Assembly (NCBI RefSeq): GCF_943734655.1 | Contig: NC_071354.1 | Coordinates: forward strand, 163,247,142-163,311,141 | DNA: 64,000 bases | Source: Sabethes cyaneus | Lineage: Eukaryota; Arthropoda; Insecta; Diptera; Culicidae | Direction: 5' to 3' | In this document: in pieces, positions 1-12,742 of the stretch | Layout: every line of letters starts with the position of its first letter | Numbering within the stretch: position 1 is the stretch's first letter | Translations under genes and position numbers: made by a program | Notes under the pieces: generated by a model | What the model saw: the letters and a program-made list of their open reading frames with translations, nothing else | What the model was told of the DNA's origin: nothing | The model's database searches: none

Positions 1-1320
1 TTGAAAATGATTGCAACAAAATTTACTTTGACCCCCCCAAAACTAATTTTTGTTGAAAAATATGTTAAAAAATCAACAAATTTTTCTCAAACTACATTAT
101 GCAATGTAGGTTCACAAACTTGACTTTGTATGAAAATATCATGGATCTTGAATATTTTATGACGTAGCTTCTGTTCCTGTTGTCTCACTGTTGACTCCCT
201 CTCCCCTATGTCCAGAGTGCTAGATAAAATTTATTTTAAAATTTCAACATTACTTATAACTATCGCCCCCAGTGCGCTAATCTTTGAATACTAAAATGGT
301 CAAAAAAAATATATCGTTCATATCATAGTTAGATAGACTTGATAACCCTGCATTAGTCCTGTCTCAAACCGTTTTTTGTGATGTTAGTAGCATCAATAAA
401 AATCTTTCTTCGTGTTCCCTCTTCCAGAAGTGCACTGTCTTTCATTACAAGTTTGCCGCTTACCGTTTATACAGTGGCATGGCCATGTATTCTCTCTGCA
501 ATTTTCAACATATGTACGCACATAGTAATATCTGCTCATATAAACTGTGCGTTGCATATCCAGCTCCGAGCAAAACCGGTGATGATGCCTAACATCATAC
601 CAGCCTGCAGACAGACGTGCTTACCTCTATACATTCTGCCACCCTTCGAAAGCAACGTCAACTGTGCCGGCTACCATTTATGTAGTGAATCTTCCATGTG
701 TGGAATAATGAAGGCAACATAAGACGTTGCAAAAAGTCATGCAATGGTGCGGGTCGTTTAAAAATAAGTTATGAAAATTAACTGAACATTTTTGCATTGC
801 GATGAACTGCACAGTGCGATGTGCGTACGATCGGGTGGATAAGGGTTGTTCATAAATGAAGTTCCAGTTAGATAGTATAGGTTGCTGCATTCCGTAAGAT
901 TTGTTTGTACCACATTCTCATCATTACTTTTAAACATTTTTTCTGGCTCTAATTATTCCTATCACCTTGTGGTCATCAGTATGGTCACACAAATAATAAT
1001 TTCTTTAATTTGCGGTTTTTAGCTAACCCTTATGAGCGCATGAATGCTTCTCTTTATTGCGTGACGAAATGCTGCTATTATTGCAATAGAATGCTATGAA
1101 ACGGTTGAAAGCATTGTTCTTAGGAAATTGGCGTTTTTCAACGAACGATAACTTCGCAACTAATGATTTCCGCTTCGGTAGAATCTAAAAAGTTACATTT
1201 TAACCTTCATATGTTGCAATGTTTAAGACATCCCTGATCATTTTCAGTCTGCGTCACCTGATATTTATAATACACAACGTTCGCAAGATTACAAAGGTGA
1301 TAGAAGAAAAACTTTTTGTT
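1..1320. other. AT-rich sequence, no gene recognised
   Basis: Only short open frames (up to 114 codons) occur here. None shows a known motif, and none is supported by splice sites joining it to another frame. Nothing convincing is seen. Confidence 0.6.
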
Positions 1321-1327
1321 GCGTTAC

Positions 1328-1441
1328 AGATATTGGCACCAACTTTTCAAAAGAGCGTAACGGCAAAAATATAAACAAACCAAGTGAGGGGTTGTTTACA
1401 TTTTGCAGTTACACCTTTTTGAAAAGTTGGTGCCGATATTT
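1328..1441. repeat. Short palindromic MITE-like element
   Basis: Two arms of about 48 bases are near-perfect reverse complements: the left arm reads from ATATTGGCACCAAC and the right arm ends at its complement GTTGGTGCCGATAT. A short unpaired centre separates them. There is no coding capacity. This is the form expected of a foldback or MITE insertion; the target duplication is unclear. Confidence 0.65.
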
Positions 1442-1748
1442 TCTATTCTGATCTAATCTTTCAAAGTTTGAAAATTTTGAAAATAAACATTCTCGCGCAC
1501 GTGATAACGAAATCAGGGTGGTGAACGCACAAAGATGCGCAGTGCCACTCGTTAGAATACAAAAAGACACAAACAGAAAAAATGCAGCGAACTCAAATCT
1601 TTAAAAAAAAATGCGCAAAAAATTATGTCTGTGCGATGTTCTTTATGTCGAAGATTAGTTAAATTAAATATTCAGAGTTAGGGCAATTGACTTGTTATCA
1701 GGACGCCAGAATTCTAATAGAAACTCAGCAGAATGCAGCAACAGCTTT

Positions 1749-1853
1749 GCACCGCCGGCCGAAATGTGTCAGGATGAGAATGTTAATGTTTTGACGGACA
1801 ATGGTGAGGTGACCGATAGGTGGAATCAGCACTTCGACGAGGAATCTGAATGA
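1749..1853 (+). pseudogene. Non-LTR retrotransposon linker fragment
   Basis: A short frame ending at a TGA (1851-1853) encodes LTDNGEVTDRWNQHFDE. That matches the stretch commonly found just before the reverse transcriptase domain of RTE/CR1-type LINEs, where the consensus is L-T-D then R-W-x-x-H-F. No reverse transcriptase follows, so this is a short dead relic. The clade cannot be assigned. Confidence 0.55.
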
Positions 1854-2335
1854 CGCCCAGTTTGAGAACAGTAGTAGCTGGTTATCGATTTTAAAGCAGC
1901 ATTTAGTATCATCGACCGCAAAGCGCTATGATAAAACAAAAAATTAGAACGACATGCTCAGCACCTCCATTCAGTTCCACGACCATTCGGTCTAGCATAG
2001 TAGCATCTATTTAGTTTCACATTCATTCAGCCTCACGTCCACTAGGCATCACGACTATTATGCCTTTTGGAAGTACCCTGAGAAAACTTTTCGTATAGTT
2101 TCTATGTGTCCCACACATAGATTTTTGCAAAGTGCCCAGTTAATGAACTTTTTGTTTTGTATAATTTATGTGTACGTGAAAATTTTGCATTTTTTTTACT
2201 ACTTATATGCGTATAATTTTTAAGGGTACTTCTGGGCAAATTGTGCTTATATGTGGCACATGATAATTATCTAGAATTTCGCATGGAAATATATCATTTA
2301 TTATGTGCAGAATATTTTGAGTATATGCTATCGAT

Positions 2336-3402
2336 TCAGAATCCATCCACTTGTACAACTGCTATCGTTCCAAGTGCAAGAGAAACGCACCCCTTTACCC
2401 ATTTGAAGCTTCCTCCCCCTTGTAAGAGATCGTCTCCCTCTTTTGTCAATTCCCCTGCGTTGATTCTTTTGTGCCAAAAATGATATGTTTGACAGCGACG
2501 CTTGATGAAGAACCTACTAGACGTTCCGGAGTTATGGCGGGACATACATTCATACTCAGTTTCTTTCTTCCCCCCTATCGACTCCTCCCCAGTCAGCACC
2601 CCCTTCTATCATGTAGCTAATTATGCATTGGTTTGCTCTAAGAAAATTCCTATAACGGAAGTGAAACAAAGGATTTTTTCACGTATCACTCCTCGGTTGA
2701 ACATCCCTCTTTTCTTACAGTCACATGCATAACTGCAATCCATCAAAATTCAAGATAAACGCAACCCTTTTTACTTATTTAGACCTCCCTTCCTTGTTAG
2801 AAACCACCTTCCTTTTGTCAGCTTCCCTGCGCTTATTCTATTGTGTCAAGGAGTATGTGTGCCAAGTTTTATGATGAACTGTCCAGGCGTTTCGGAGCTA
2901 TGGCGGAACATACATTCGTATTCACGTTCCTCGTCTCCCCCTCCTGTTGGTACCCTCCCAGTCAGTTCTCCCTTGTGTCGCGTAGGTTATTATGTATCTG
3001 TTCGATCCCCGTAACGAAAGAAAAACAAAGCCTTTTTTCTAGATATCCGCCCAACCATCTTGTCTCTCAGACACTTTTGCAACTGCAATCGGTCTAAATG
3101 CAAAAGAAAAAAATTATTAAATTTAGACTTCCCCTCCTTGCTAGGGGCCACCCCCTTTTGTCAACCCGCCAGTGCTGATTCGCTTATGTCAAAGTACATG
3201 TGTGCCAAGTTTGATGAAGAATCGTTCAGGCGTTTCGGAGTTATGGCCTTTCCCCCTGTTGGAGACCTCCTGTTTGGTCAACCCACCAGTGCTGATTCCC
3301 TTATATCAAGGAACATGTGTGCCAAGTTTGGTGGAGAACGGTCAAGGCGTCCTGGAGTTACGGCGGAACATACAAACATACTCACGCTCACTTTTATAAA
3401 CG
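2336..3402. repeat. Dispersed repeat with about 100-bp internal periodicity
   Basis: A motif recurs at 2480-2560, 2850-2920, 3180-3250 and 3300-3380. It contains the sequence for 'MCAKF', followed about 25 bases later by a 'cgttccggagttatggcgg'-like segment. The same family is present in reverse orientation at 47597-48700, including a near-identical segment encoding GCVSLA-GTIAVVQ on the opposite strand. The periodic open frames here (for example 3060-3413) look like by-products of the repeat, not a protein gene. The class of transposon is not determined. Confidence 0.6.
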
Positions 3403-3570
3403 GTCGGTGTTAAATCAAATCGGACCAAGTCGCAAAATTTAAAAAATTGAGTTAACGACAGCAAAGAATTTTCTAAACTACTTTTACTAAACAACTCTAA
3501 ATTTTCTTGATCGAGTTTTTCTCGAAATCAGAATTTTGTCACTTAGTTCGATCTGACTTAACACCGACCA
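3401..3570. repeat. MITE-like inverted-repeat element
   Basis: The left end GGTCGGTGTTAAATCAAATC and the right end, whose reverse complement begins GGTCGGTGTTAAGTCAGATC, form terminal inverted repeats of about 28 bp around an AT-rich core. No open frame spans it. It lies directly against the dispersed repeat to its left. Confidence 0.6.
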
Positions 3571-5007
3571 TATATAGACAGATAGATAGATACGTTTCGC
3601 ACTCGTATTTGGGCACTCGTGAAAGGCTAAAAAATAATGGCGCAACATTTCGTGACATTAACTGCCATTCAAGTACCTACACCATCACAAAAAGCAATCA
3701 TCATGAGCCCAGCAGTCAGGTATCTTAATTTCACAAAATACCCTGATCGGTAAGCATAAACTTTGAGGAATTCAGAGGACTGCAGAGCTCGTTAACAAAT
3801 AGCACAAATATCAAAGGCCCCGAATGGGTACCTTGCGGAAGCACCAGATGGTATCTCGAAACTAAACGAGTTAACACCATTGATGCTTATAGAATTGGAG
3901 CGTTTGGTTAGATAGGATTAAAGCCACTGTGGCACCCAACGGGGTAATTCCATGTACCTCATTTTGTCAACTGCGAGCGCATGTGTCGAACGCCTTGCTA
4001 AAGTCTATATGTAGATCGCACCAAGTTGTCCTCTCTGTCTTGTTGTTAAATTCATCGCTGCTAGTTTTTTCAGCCTGGTTACATGCGTGTGGAAAAACAG
4101 TGGTGTTGATGTTTATTGAATAAAATTAAGCAAACTACTTACATTTTTATGAAAATAGTTATAACACATTAAAGCCTATGATTGCTACATTCGTTTTGGT
4201 ATTGTTATATAGCGGCAAAGTTTTTATTTGGGAAAGTGTAGCCAAAAAAGGTAATGTATGCCGAAATTAGAAGCGTGATGGGAATACCCTCCCGTACCCT
4301 ATTACTGTAATTCTTTTTCATAATTTGTGTATATTCTACGTTATAAATGCATTGTTTAAACAGTTTCGTTTATAGAACTAGGCTCGGTGTCAAGTTTTGC
4401 GAAATGAAAGCAGAAAAATGTAGTGATGAATAATTTTGAAATCATCAACGATGATAACTCGAATCTGATGAACAAGCGGAAAAGTGTGTCATGTTGTTCG
4501 GTCGTCAAAACTGAAAATGGTGACGTCGCCTGATCAACTTTGTCTTTCCTCTGCGCTCCCACTTGGGCTTGCAGTGACAAGTTTTTTGCGAAGGTAAATA
4601 ACTGTTTTATGGCTGGTTACTGGTTTTTGATACGACCGGATCAATTCGTTGACCATTTTTGGTCTCAGATGATGATGCTGAGGCTGATTGGCAAATTTAT
4701 TTCTTCTCCCTTGGGTTATGTTTAAAATATAACTTTTCTTTAGAATTTTGATTTTCTGGTTCAGTAAGGTCGAAAAGAATGCCCTAAATGTATTGTTTCT
4801 AGGTACACTCTAAAAACATGGTTCAATACGCCGACTGTAAACTATTTCAATAGACCATTTTCCGAATTGATCATACTCCTGATATTGATATTACTTTCAC
4901 GTGTGGTGCCTTGCGTTATGTCAAATGCTAACACGGGAAAGTGCAATATCAATATCAGCAAATTACCGTATCTTCTGTCATCGTAAAATTTACTACATAA
5001 ATATATG
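3571..5007. other. No gene recognised
   Basis: AT-rich sequence with open frames under 75 codons and no recognisable motif on either strand. Confidence 0.5.
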
Positions 5008-5009
5008 TA

Positions 5010-5976
5010 GGGGAATTGTGTATAATGTGCCCCCCCTAAGAATAAATGGATATATCTCTGTTATGCTTCCCCAAATTAACATTACAACTACGAGTATATG
5101 TTGATATTTGAGCTAAAACCAATTGCAATTGTTTATTTCATTTAGTATTGTGGAATAAATCTGCTAGGAATTATTTAATAAAAGCACCTAAATGTTGTGT
5201 TTCTCGTCTGCGCGGGGTAAAATGCCTCACCTACGGTATAATATGCCCAATGCGGTAATTTGAGTATTTCTACCAGTGACAAACCAACTCTGTTTTGTAG
5301 AAAGTAAAACTATTTCCGTTGTTTTCAAAATATCGTATTTTTATATAAAATGAACCTAGTTTTGGCTCTCTGGTGCACTTTTTCTTTTTTGCATGGGGCA
5401 CATTATACTGCAGCTGTGGTATTTTGCACCGCGTAGTTGAATAACCTGGAATTTGGACGTTGGTAATAAATTATTCCCACCACGGTTACTCTACAATACT
5501 AATTGAATTAAATAATGGCAATTGACTTCAACTTAGATCTGTTTACCTATGTTTATAGTCAGATTTGCAAGGGGGCAAATTGCACCACCTCAAGTGGGGC
5601 ATATTGGCCTGCTTTTACTTATTTGAAAAAATATTAAATGCTAAAGCAAATCAAGCGTTTCATACCGTAATTTTTGGCAGGGATGTCGTTTTGAAGTTCA
5701 CTTTACGCAATCGAATCGCAACAACCGGTTATTTACAGGTTTTGACAAGAAAATAGCTTATGGAAACGACGCCAAAAGTTACATCGGAAGCTGCTCAAAA
5801 ACAAATTAATTTTTGTTTTGTTTTTACAGCATGTGGCAACTGTCATACTTGCATAGTAGACTAGTTCCATCAAATACTATGGTTTCTGGGTGGTTTTGCA
5901 TTTTAATTTCGCTTGTTTAGGGAAAAACGAAAGGAGGGCACATTGGCCAGGGGGGGCACGCTATACACAATTCCCC
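5010..5976. mobile_element. TIR element flanked by TA, non-autonomous
   Basis: The element starts GGGGAATTGTGTATAATGTG and ends with the complementary CACAATTCCCC, with about 27 bp of imperfect terminal inverted repeat. It is flanked by TA at 5008-5009 and 5977-5978. Inside are several variants of a 'ggggca-att' motif in both orientations (near 5217, 5395, 5572 and 5935). It encodes no transposase. The TA flanks fit a Tc1/mariner-type integration, but the superfamily is inferred only from the target site. Confidence 0.7.
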
Positions 5977-6244
5977 TATTGCATATGACAGCAGATATTG
6001 TTCCTGATAGTGAACAAGAAAACGGAGCATCGACGTTTAATGTTTGTTAGTCGAGGACTCGAGGAACGCATAGCAAAAATTGTCCGCAGTGTGAAGTTTC
6101 AATAGAAATCCAGTTTAAAGAATGTATTCAAGTTAGATTTTGGTTTATAAGCAAAAGTTTTTTGAGTTTCGGTTAACCTTTTCTTAGTTTCAATGATGGC
6201 ATGAAGGACTATGAAGGTTGCTATAGAAATAGATGAGAAACCTT

Positions 6245-6399
6245 ACTAGGGCAAGTCTTTTTTTTTTTGTTAGATTATAGTCACTTTAACCAGCTTGGGT
6301 CATTCGTGACTTCTGTGGGGTTGGGATTTGAACCCGGGTCCTCGGCGTGAGAGGCGTGAATGCTAACCACTACGCCGGGCTAACCCCACTAGGGCAAGT
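6245..6399 (-). mobile_element. tRNA-derived SINE with 12-bp target duplication
   Basis: On the minus strand a tRNA-like head (6387-6315) carries a perfect internal B box, GTTCAAATC, and an A-box-like segment ending GTAGTGG. A unique body follows, then an A-rich tail (poly-T on the plus strand at about 6257-6267). The element is bounded by a perfect 12-bp direct repeat, ACTAGGGCAAGT, at 6245-6256 and 6388-6399. The duplication and the A tail show insertion by target-primed reverse transcription. Which tRNA it came from is uncertain because the anticodon stem is degenerate. Confidence 0.85.
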
Positions 6400-6428
6400 T
6401 TAATCTGGCAACAATAAGCAAACAAATA

Positions 6429-6646
6429 GGGTAAACGCACCATTAGTGGTGGTAGTACCAGTAGTGGTGGAAACTCGAATTATTCCATTATTTTTGCAGA
6501 TTTTGGTACAAGTTAGATACTTATCAAATAATACTGTTACTGGTAGTTCGATACTTACCAAACTTGTACCAAAATATGCAAAAATAATGGAATAATTCAA
6601 GTTTCCACCACTACTGGTACTACCACCACTAATGGTGCGTCTACCC
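6429..6646. mobile_element. Palindromic MITE flanked by TA
   Basis: Almost the whole 218 bp is a hairpin. The left arm, from GGGTAAACGCACCATTAGTG, matches the complement of the right arm, which ends in GGTGCGTCTACCC, over roughly 90 bases. TA flanks it at 6427-6428 and 6647-6648. A longer relative with the same GGGTAGA-type ends lies at 26279-26840. Confidence 0.8.
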
Positions 6647-6648
6647 TA

Positions 6649-9600
6649 TACAGAAAAAAATGTTTTACTTTTGTTTTTCAATTTTTTGTGTTCAAATCAT
6701 TACCCTAGCAGCACACTTCCATCGCATTCAGTTGCAGTGACTTATTTATGACTATGTCTAGTCGTTAATAGGTTATAATAACTAAAAGCAATGGAAGTGT
6801 GCTGTTCAGGTACGTGTCTCTAATAAATAAACAGACAAACAGACGTTATTCATGAAGCAGAGATTGCTTAACATTAATATTCTGGATTGTGCAGATCCGT
6901 GTAACGACAGCCTCCTTACAAATTAACGTGAGATCGAGCTAGGATGTGTTTATAATAAAAGAAAACAGTTTGCAGTTACGAGCCGAGAACACTGAAAAGA
7001 TGCTGCATCGTATAATATTTATTTAGAAAAACTACACATTTTTCCTTTTCTTATTTAGAGTGATTCGTCAACATAAGTTGAATGAAAAATTAAAATTTAT
7101 GCATATGTATGGATTATGTTTTTGTTACACTGCATTGCATTTATTATCATAACATTAGGTGATATTTTAACAATATAATAACACATACATGTTACATAAT
7201 GATAAACTTTAGTTACCTTCGTGTTACGCGCATCTTTACCAGGTATCATATTGAAGTTTAATGAGGTTGCTACTACGCTTTATTTGAAAGAAAGGTAATA
7301 TAGCATCATGGATTACTATTGAATTGTTTATTGATTGGAGTTTGAATTGAAAGTTATGAGTAATTATGTATAATACATTAAAATTTTCAATTATTTATAA
7401 CGATTTTAGCCAAGATAATTAATCTAGTATCAACTATTTTAGTATCAAACGGGACGTTTTAACACTGCCAATATAGCTGTGAAATTTCATAAGAATTAGT
7501 TTTACCAATCAAAAGTTATTTAATAAAAAATGATGAAATTTTTTCGAAAAAAAACTTTATTGATGTAAATCAAATAGGCATTACAGAAAATTATGCTTAA
7601 TTTAATATTACCAAAAAACTTTTAAACAAGCTATGAATATGGTAAAGATCAATATTTCATCTTACAACTTACTTTTACTTGTAGTTACTCCAATCAATAT
7701 TTTATGAAAAAAGGATGTACCTATCAAAATTTAAACATGCTGCGATTTTGTTTAAATTTTGTAAACTTTTTCATTTCCAGAACATTTTTGATCCGTATTT
7801 TTTCATTTGGCGTTTGAAATGCCCCTTTCTAAGGTAGCGTAGCGCCAAAAATCGATGGTTTGCCAAACAATTTTTATTTTATAACTCTTGAACGACTAAA
7901 TGAAAGCTATTGTTATTCTTTACATTTACAGTAGGAGCGATATGTATCAACTTACACAGCGTTGACAAACTTTTAAATTTTGATACAAAGACATGTCGAT
8001 TTCTTTCTCAAATAACAAATCAGATGGTTTAAAAAGGTTCCTTTCACTACCTGATTAAATCGAGTTTTTTCTTCCAATTAACTTGTGCTTACATTACAAA
8101 CACTACACCATGCAAAACATACAGCAAAATGATATTAAAATTTTCTCATCTCATGCCAAATTAGCAAGCGTGTGACTAAGTGCCACGTTAATGTTTTGTG
8201 TTTAATAACAGTTATTAGATCATTGCGATATGATAATAAGAAATAATATTATAGCTACGTTGTGGAAATTTAGCAACATTTTTTTTATGAATTTCCTGAA
8301 TGTGAATGTAACCTGAACCGTATTCATTATATTTGATTATTGAAAAGAGTCGCTGAACTTGTATAATGAGTATTTACCAACATCATAACATTGCATTGTT
8401 GCTGAATTGCACATTATCACTGACTCATTTTTTACATGTAAGATGAAATTAGTGATCATAAAGATAAATTAATCTCTTCATCTTCACATTAGTTTCTGAA
8501 TAGAGTAAGAACTGCAAACGACAAATATATTGTGCGTGTACAAGTAGATTGACGAGCAATGCTATTGAAAACAAGAGTATTGTATAAACTATATGACCAT
8601 TCTAGTTTGAGTCACGCGAGAGCTTGATACCACTAAGAATAAATATTGTTGGAAACTCCGTTTCAAGTGAAACATTGACCTGGTTTTAATAGCATTTCTT
8701 TAGCAAAATGCGATACGGGATGAAATTAGTGTAATGTATTTGTTGTATGATTTATGTTTTATGCTGCGGTAACATTACGGGAAGTCTTTCATATGCAGTT
8801 TTCTCATCAAAAGGAATTTTCTTTTGAACAAATTAAGTTCAATTCAGGACATTATCAATCAGGTGAGCATCGCATATCATTTATTACAACAAATTAATAG
8901 AATGTACTTTAAAAATTGCTGTTAAAGCGCTATGAAGATTGATTTACTAGTACAATCAAAGCAATTATCAGCTAATAACAATCAACTTATCAACTAATAG
9001 CAATTATCAAAGCAAGCTAATAACAATTGACGCATTCCACGCACTTGTACACCAATAAATCGGTATTTAAAACTGCATATTTCAACTCGTATTATACTGG
9101 ACATGTACCAGTGATTATTGAACTATAAAGAAAACGTAGTTCCCAACACAATTAACATTCAGAACGTTCAATATTTAGTACATTGAAGTGTACACATATT
9201 AAAATATAGTTTAAAAAGCGGTATTTCTGCGATACGTTACGAAATGAAACTTATTATATCTACCTAAATAACAATCTAAATCAAAAAGTAAATACTACGT
9301 TAGAATGTACATTTAACAGACATAATTTAAAACTTATTTAATAACTTAGTCACAAAGGTAATTTTTGGCTAGCGGGAGCAAAATGTTAATGAAAGCCGGG
9401 TCCTCGTGGTGTCCCGTTACGTTGGAATGTGTGAATTGTCTCCATACCATGGCTCAGTTGATCTTGCCAATAATGTGTATCGTTTAATTGATATAATGTG
9501 CTTAATTTATATGCAAATATTTTTCGTTGCTTCGTGAGTTAATATTATTCCTTGTTACCTTGAAAAATTCAATAATTTGAATAAGAAGTTTAAGCTATTC
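6649..9600. other. AT-rich gene-free stretch
   Basis: Nearly 3 kb with no open frame of note on either strand and a strong AT bias. I see no gene, RNA or clear repeat boundary. Confidence 0.55.
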
Positions 9601-10156
9601 GGTCATAAGAAACATTTATGCGCTGATTAAACATTTTAGCAGCCATTACTATTCACCAGATTTAGATGTTTAAGAGCTGAAAAAAGGTTTTTATTTCTAA
9701 AACTAAACCATAGTTCAGCCACATGGTTGAATAAAGTCAGCTATAAAAGCGTTTGATCAGCCTGAAATTGTTACTTGGGTAGCTGCTTTCAAAGCTGCAA
9801 TGGAGCTTAATAGAGGCTTTTGCGTGTTTTTAAATAACCATTTTGCGCAATGCTGTCAATTCTATTTTTAGAACAAGAAATAGTTTTGCAATGCTTTTTC
9901 CGTCGCTTAATCAACGTCTCATCAACCTTTATGCAGCCAAAAAATAATCTATTTTTAAATTTAACGCGTCATATTTATTTTGCTATGGCGTCGTAAGCTA
10001 TATTTTTAATTTCGAATAACTTAAATTCGTATATGCAAACTAACTAAAAATCCATATCGTCATTTTTCGGGAATTGAACCGCCATCTTCTGATCCATAAG
10101 CACTCACTGTATGATCCGCCCCATCTGCATTTGCAGAACTGTGAAAATAACTTTGC

Positions 10157-10218
10157 ACTTGAAGCAGTCGATAATGTCGATAAGTGACTCTCTTGAACTT
10201 GAAGCAGTCGATAATGTC
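10157..10218 (+). repeat. 22-bp tandem direct repeat
   Basis: ACTTGAAGCAGTCGATAATG plus two further bases occurs at 10157-10178 and again at 10197-10218. The second copy directly abuts the inverted-repeat element that begins at 10219. Confidence 0.7.
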
Positions 10219-10867
10219 CAGTGGACTCTCGGAAAAGTTAACTCTCTGAAAAGTTAATTGTTCAGAAAAATTTAGCGAATATTAGCTCTCAGGCAACACT
10301 CTAAAAAGTTAATTTTTGTCTTAACTTTTCTGAGAGTTTGAATTTATTAGTTTTCCAAACACGTGTGTTTACCTTCTATCTTTATTTCTCATTTTTCGGT
10401 TGATTGTCGTCTTTCCACAGTTTCATACAGAGTCGCATCATAACTTGGATTCAATTAAACTCATGTATCTGACAGTTCAATACCTCCACATGGTTCCCTC
10501 ATGATTTTTGATAACATACTGGAAAAGCGCAAACTCAGATTGATTTTTAAATGCAAAAAAAGAAAAGCAGAGAACAAAAAATAAGCACGAATCTTATCAA
10601 AACGAAGCCGTAGACTACGAAAAAACAATAGTAAGCTATAGTATAGCCGACTATTTTAAACTTACTGAAACGAACTAAGTATTATTTCATAAAGATCTTG
10701 CTACATATTTCTTTCCATTACAACTACCAGATGCATAAAAATGTATTTGCTATATCCTAGAATGTATTTTTCGCTTTTGTATTTATCATTTTCAATGACG
10801 TCTAGGACTACTCAGAAAAGTTAATCGACCCATTCCCCAACCGATTAACTCTTCCGAGAGTCTACTG
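10219..10867. mobile_element. CAGT-ended inverted-repeat element
   Basis: The left end CAGTGGACTCTCGGAAAAGT pairs with a right end whose reverse complement begins CAGTAGACTCTCGGAAGAGT. Related 'aaaagttaa' motifs recur inside. The CAGT start resembles pogo/Tigger-type termini. TA follows the right end, but the left flank is TC, so the target duplication is not intact. There is no transposase frame. Confidence 0.55.
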
Positions 10868-11597
10868 TATTTTTGCTGTTAATCGTATTGCGAAATTCTA
10901 TGATCTGACAATATGTGCGCATGATCTGCAATGAAGCTTAATAGAGGCTGCTGCGCGTTTTTGAATAACTAATTTGCGCAAAGCTGGAAACAAGGTGCAC
11001 AGAGGCTATATAAATGGCGATATAATTGCTTTACAAGTGTTTTTTTCTGCTTCAAACGAAAATGTAGAATTATTTACATAAATTTTATTCGATGCATATT
11101 CAGCTATGGCTGAAAAATAATGGCTGCTAAAATGTTCAATCTGCGCATAAATGTTTCTTGGGAGGGCTTTTTTTATTATGATGACAAATCGTTTATTCAG
11201 TTCGTATAGCACAATTATTAAGAATATTGTCGGGTTGTGGAGAGGTTGAAGATGCGCCTAATCTGCTTGTGACACTATTATTCAAGCAGCTGATTTACAG
11301 CGCATTCGTTGGCTACTTAAACACTTATAGTACACAAAGGCCTTTGCGTCTACCACCTGTATTCAGAGTAAATCAGCTGTAACCAAATCAGTAGCATTTT
11401 TATTCAGCTTCGGTGTTTGTTGGGATGTCTTATTTTATTGCTTTGTAGCCTTAAGGAAACTTTACTTATATGTAAAATCAAACTTAAAACCTATTTTTTC
11501 CATCCGTTGCTAAAGTATGTAACGTAACCACTTTTTTTACAGTAACTTATTTCGCATTTTGAAGAATATAGATAGCGCATTCCACAACAATAGTTAG

Positions 11598-11952
11598 TGT
11601 TTGCGAGAATATTAGATAGATATCAAACTAATTGAACACCCCCAACACGATCCACACGATCGATGATAATTAGGTCCCTTTTTATCACATGCATTATTCG
11701 TTCTATCTCTTATCAGTACAGATCGCTATCAGCTGTGTAGAGTTCTCTCAATTCGCTATCATTTCGATCTCGCCGGCCAGCCGAATGTAGTACATAGAGG
11801 CACCAGTCAGTTGTAACCAAACCGTCGCGAAATATACACTCGCTCTCGCATCGCAGAATAAAGTTTATTCAGTTTAAAGAAGTTTAGTTCAGTGAAATCA
11901 AAGTGTTCTCATTACTCAAGTGTCCGAACGAATCGGATCCTTTGCGCTATCA
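11598..11952 (+). repeat. 5' LTR of BEL element
   Basis: This LTR has TG...CA termini. TCAGTT at 11807-11812 matches the arthropod initiator and could mark the transcription start (U3/R border). AATAAA at 11857-11862 is the likely polyadenylation signal, which would make R short. Role assignments for these two sites are inferred from motif and order. Confidence 0.93.
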
Positions 11953-11956
11953 TTTC

Positions 11957-11974
11957 TGGTCCTTCGAACCGGAT
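11957..11974 (+). other. Primer binding site, tRNA-Tyr-like
   Basis: TGGTCCTTCGAACCGGAT begins four bases after the LTR. Its complement matches the 3' end of eukaryotic tRNA-Tyr (…CCGGCTCGAAGGA-CCA) at all but one of these 18 positions. The position and the TGG start are those expected of a minus-strand primer site. Confidence 0.8.
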
Positions 11975-12742
11975 CATCCGGTACCAGACAGGATCGATTC
12001 GCGGACACTTGTTCGAAGAAGACTGTTGTGTGGTGATTCAAATACTCGCCTTAATTGCGAGTCATTGAACATTCGGACACGGACGAAGTTCGAGACTGCG
12101 GACAAGTGAAAGGTGCAGTGCATGCACAGAAAAAGTGTAGTTCAATAAGAAATTGAACCAAATAACTTCTAAAAAAGTGCATGAACAGAGTGGTTTAAAC
12201 GGAACAATAGTGTCAACGTAGTGCATATTGCGACGCCAGCGCGGTGCGCGTTGGGACGCCATCCTGCAGAAGTACAAAGCGCTATTGTGAACAGGAATTC
12301 AGCGCATTGTGAACCGCAATTCCGCGCCATCGTGGAAGATCATCGCCGCCATTCGTAGGAGCTATTGTTCGGTCTACATTTCGGATTCCAGGGAAGTTTA
12401 TGCATGTTACCGGTGGCTTGTTGCATGTAGCCAACCAGATTATTCGAAAACTGGTCAATAAAATTTATAAATTGCATGTGAGTCTTTCTTTGGCAAGTTG
12501 CATGAGATGTGTCCGCTTTGATTGGTCTGGTAATTTGCTGGGTTCCGCTGCTGTCGATTGTTCTGTTGGTCGATTCCCCTGCTGCTGTCAATTGGGTTGC
12601 AAAGTCCAATTTCTGTACCGCGAGGCCGCGTAGGTGGAACGTAGAGTCGATCTGTCAATTAAGTGGTCATCTGTTGCTGCAGTGAAAGTAATTAGTGGTT
12701 CATTATTGAATTCGGTTTTCATTGACGTTATCAGTGATTAAA

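Larger units (their letters stand above)
9606..11165. repeat. Composite region of direct and inverted repeats
   Basis: A segment of about 48 bp around 9606-9652 recurs as its reverse complement at 11113-11160; both contain CATTTTAGCAGCCATTA. Between them, a segment of about 58 bp containing TTAATAGAGGC is repeated in direct orientation at 9794-9853 and 10927-10986. The arrangement suggests an old composite or rearranged transposon. No transposase frame survives. Confidence 0.5.

Noticed and set aside
378..722. 114-codon open frame as a small gene
   Set aside because: No motif, no splice partner, weak start context, and length unremarkable for 64 kb read in six frames.
3060..3413. Periodic peptide (MCAKF…RRFGVMA) as a repeat protein
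   Set aside because: The periodicity is in the DNA of a dispersed repeat that is also found inverted and frame-shifted elsewhere, so the peptide is a by-product.
6315..6387. Functional tRNA gene on the minus strand
   Set aside because: Anticodon and T stems are mismatched, and the unit sits in a SINE with A tail and target duplication.
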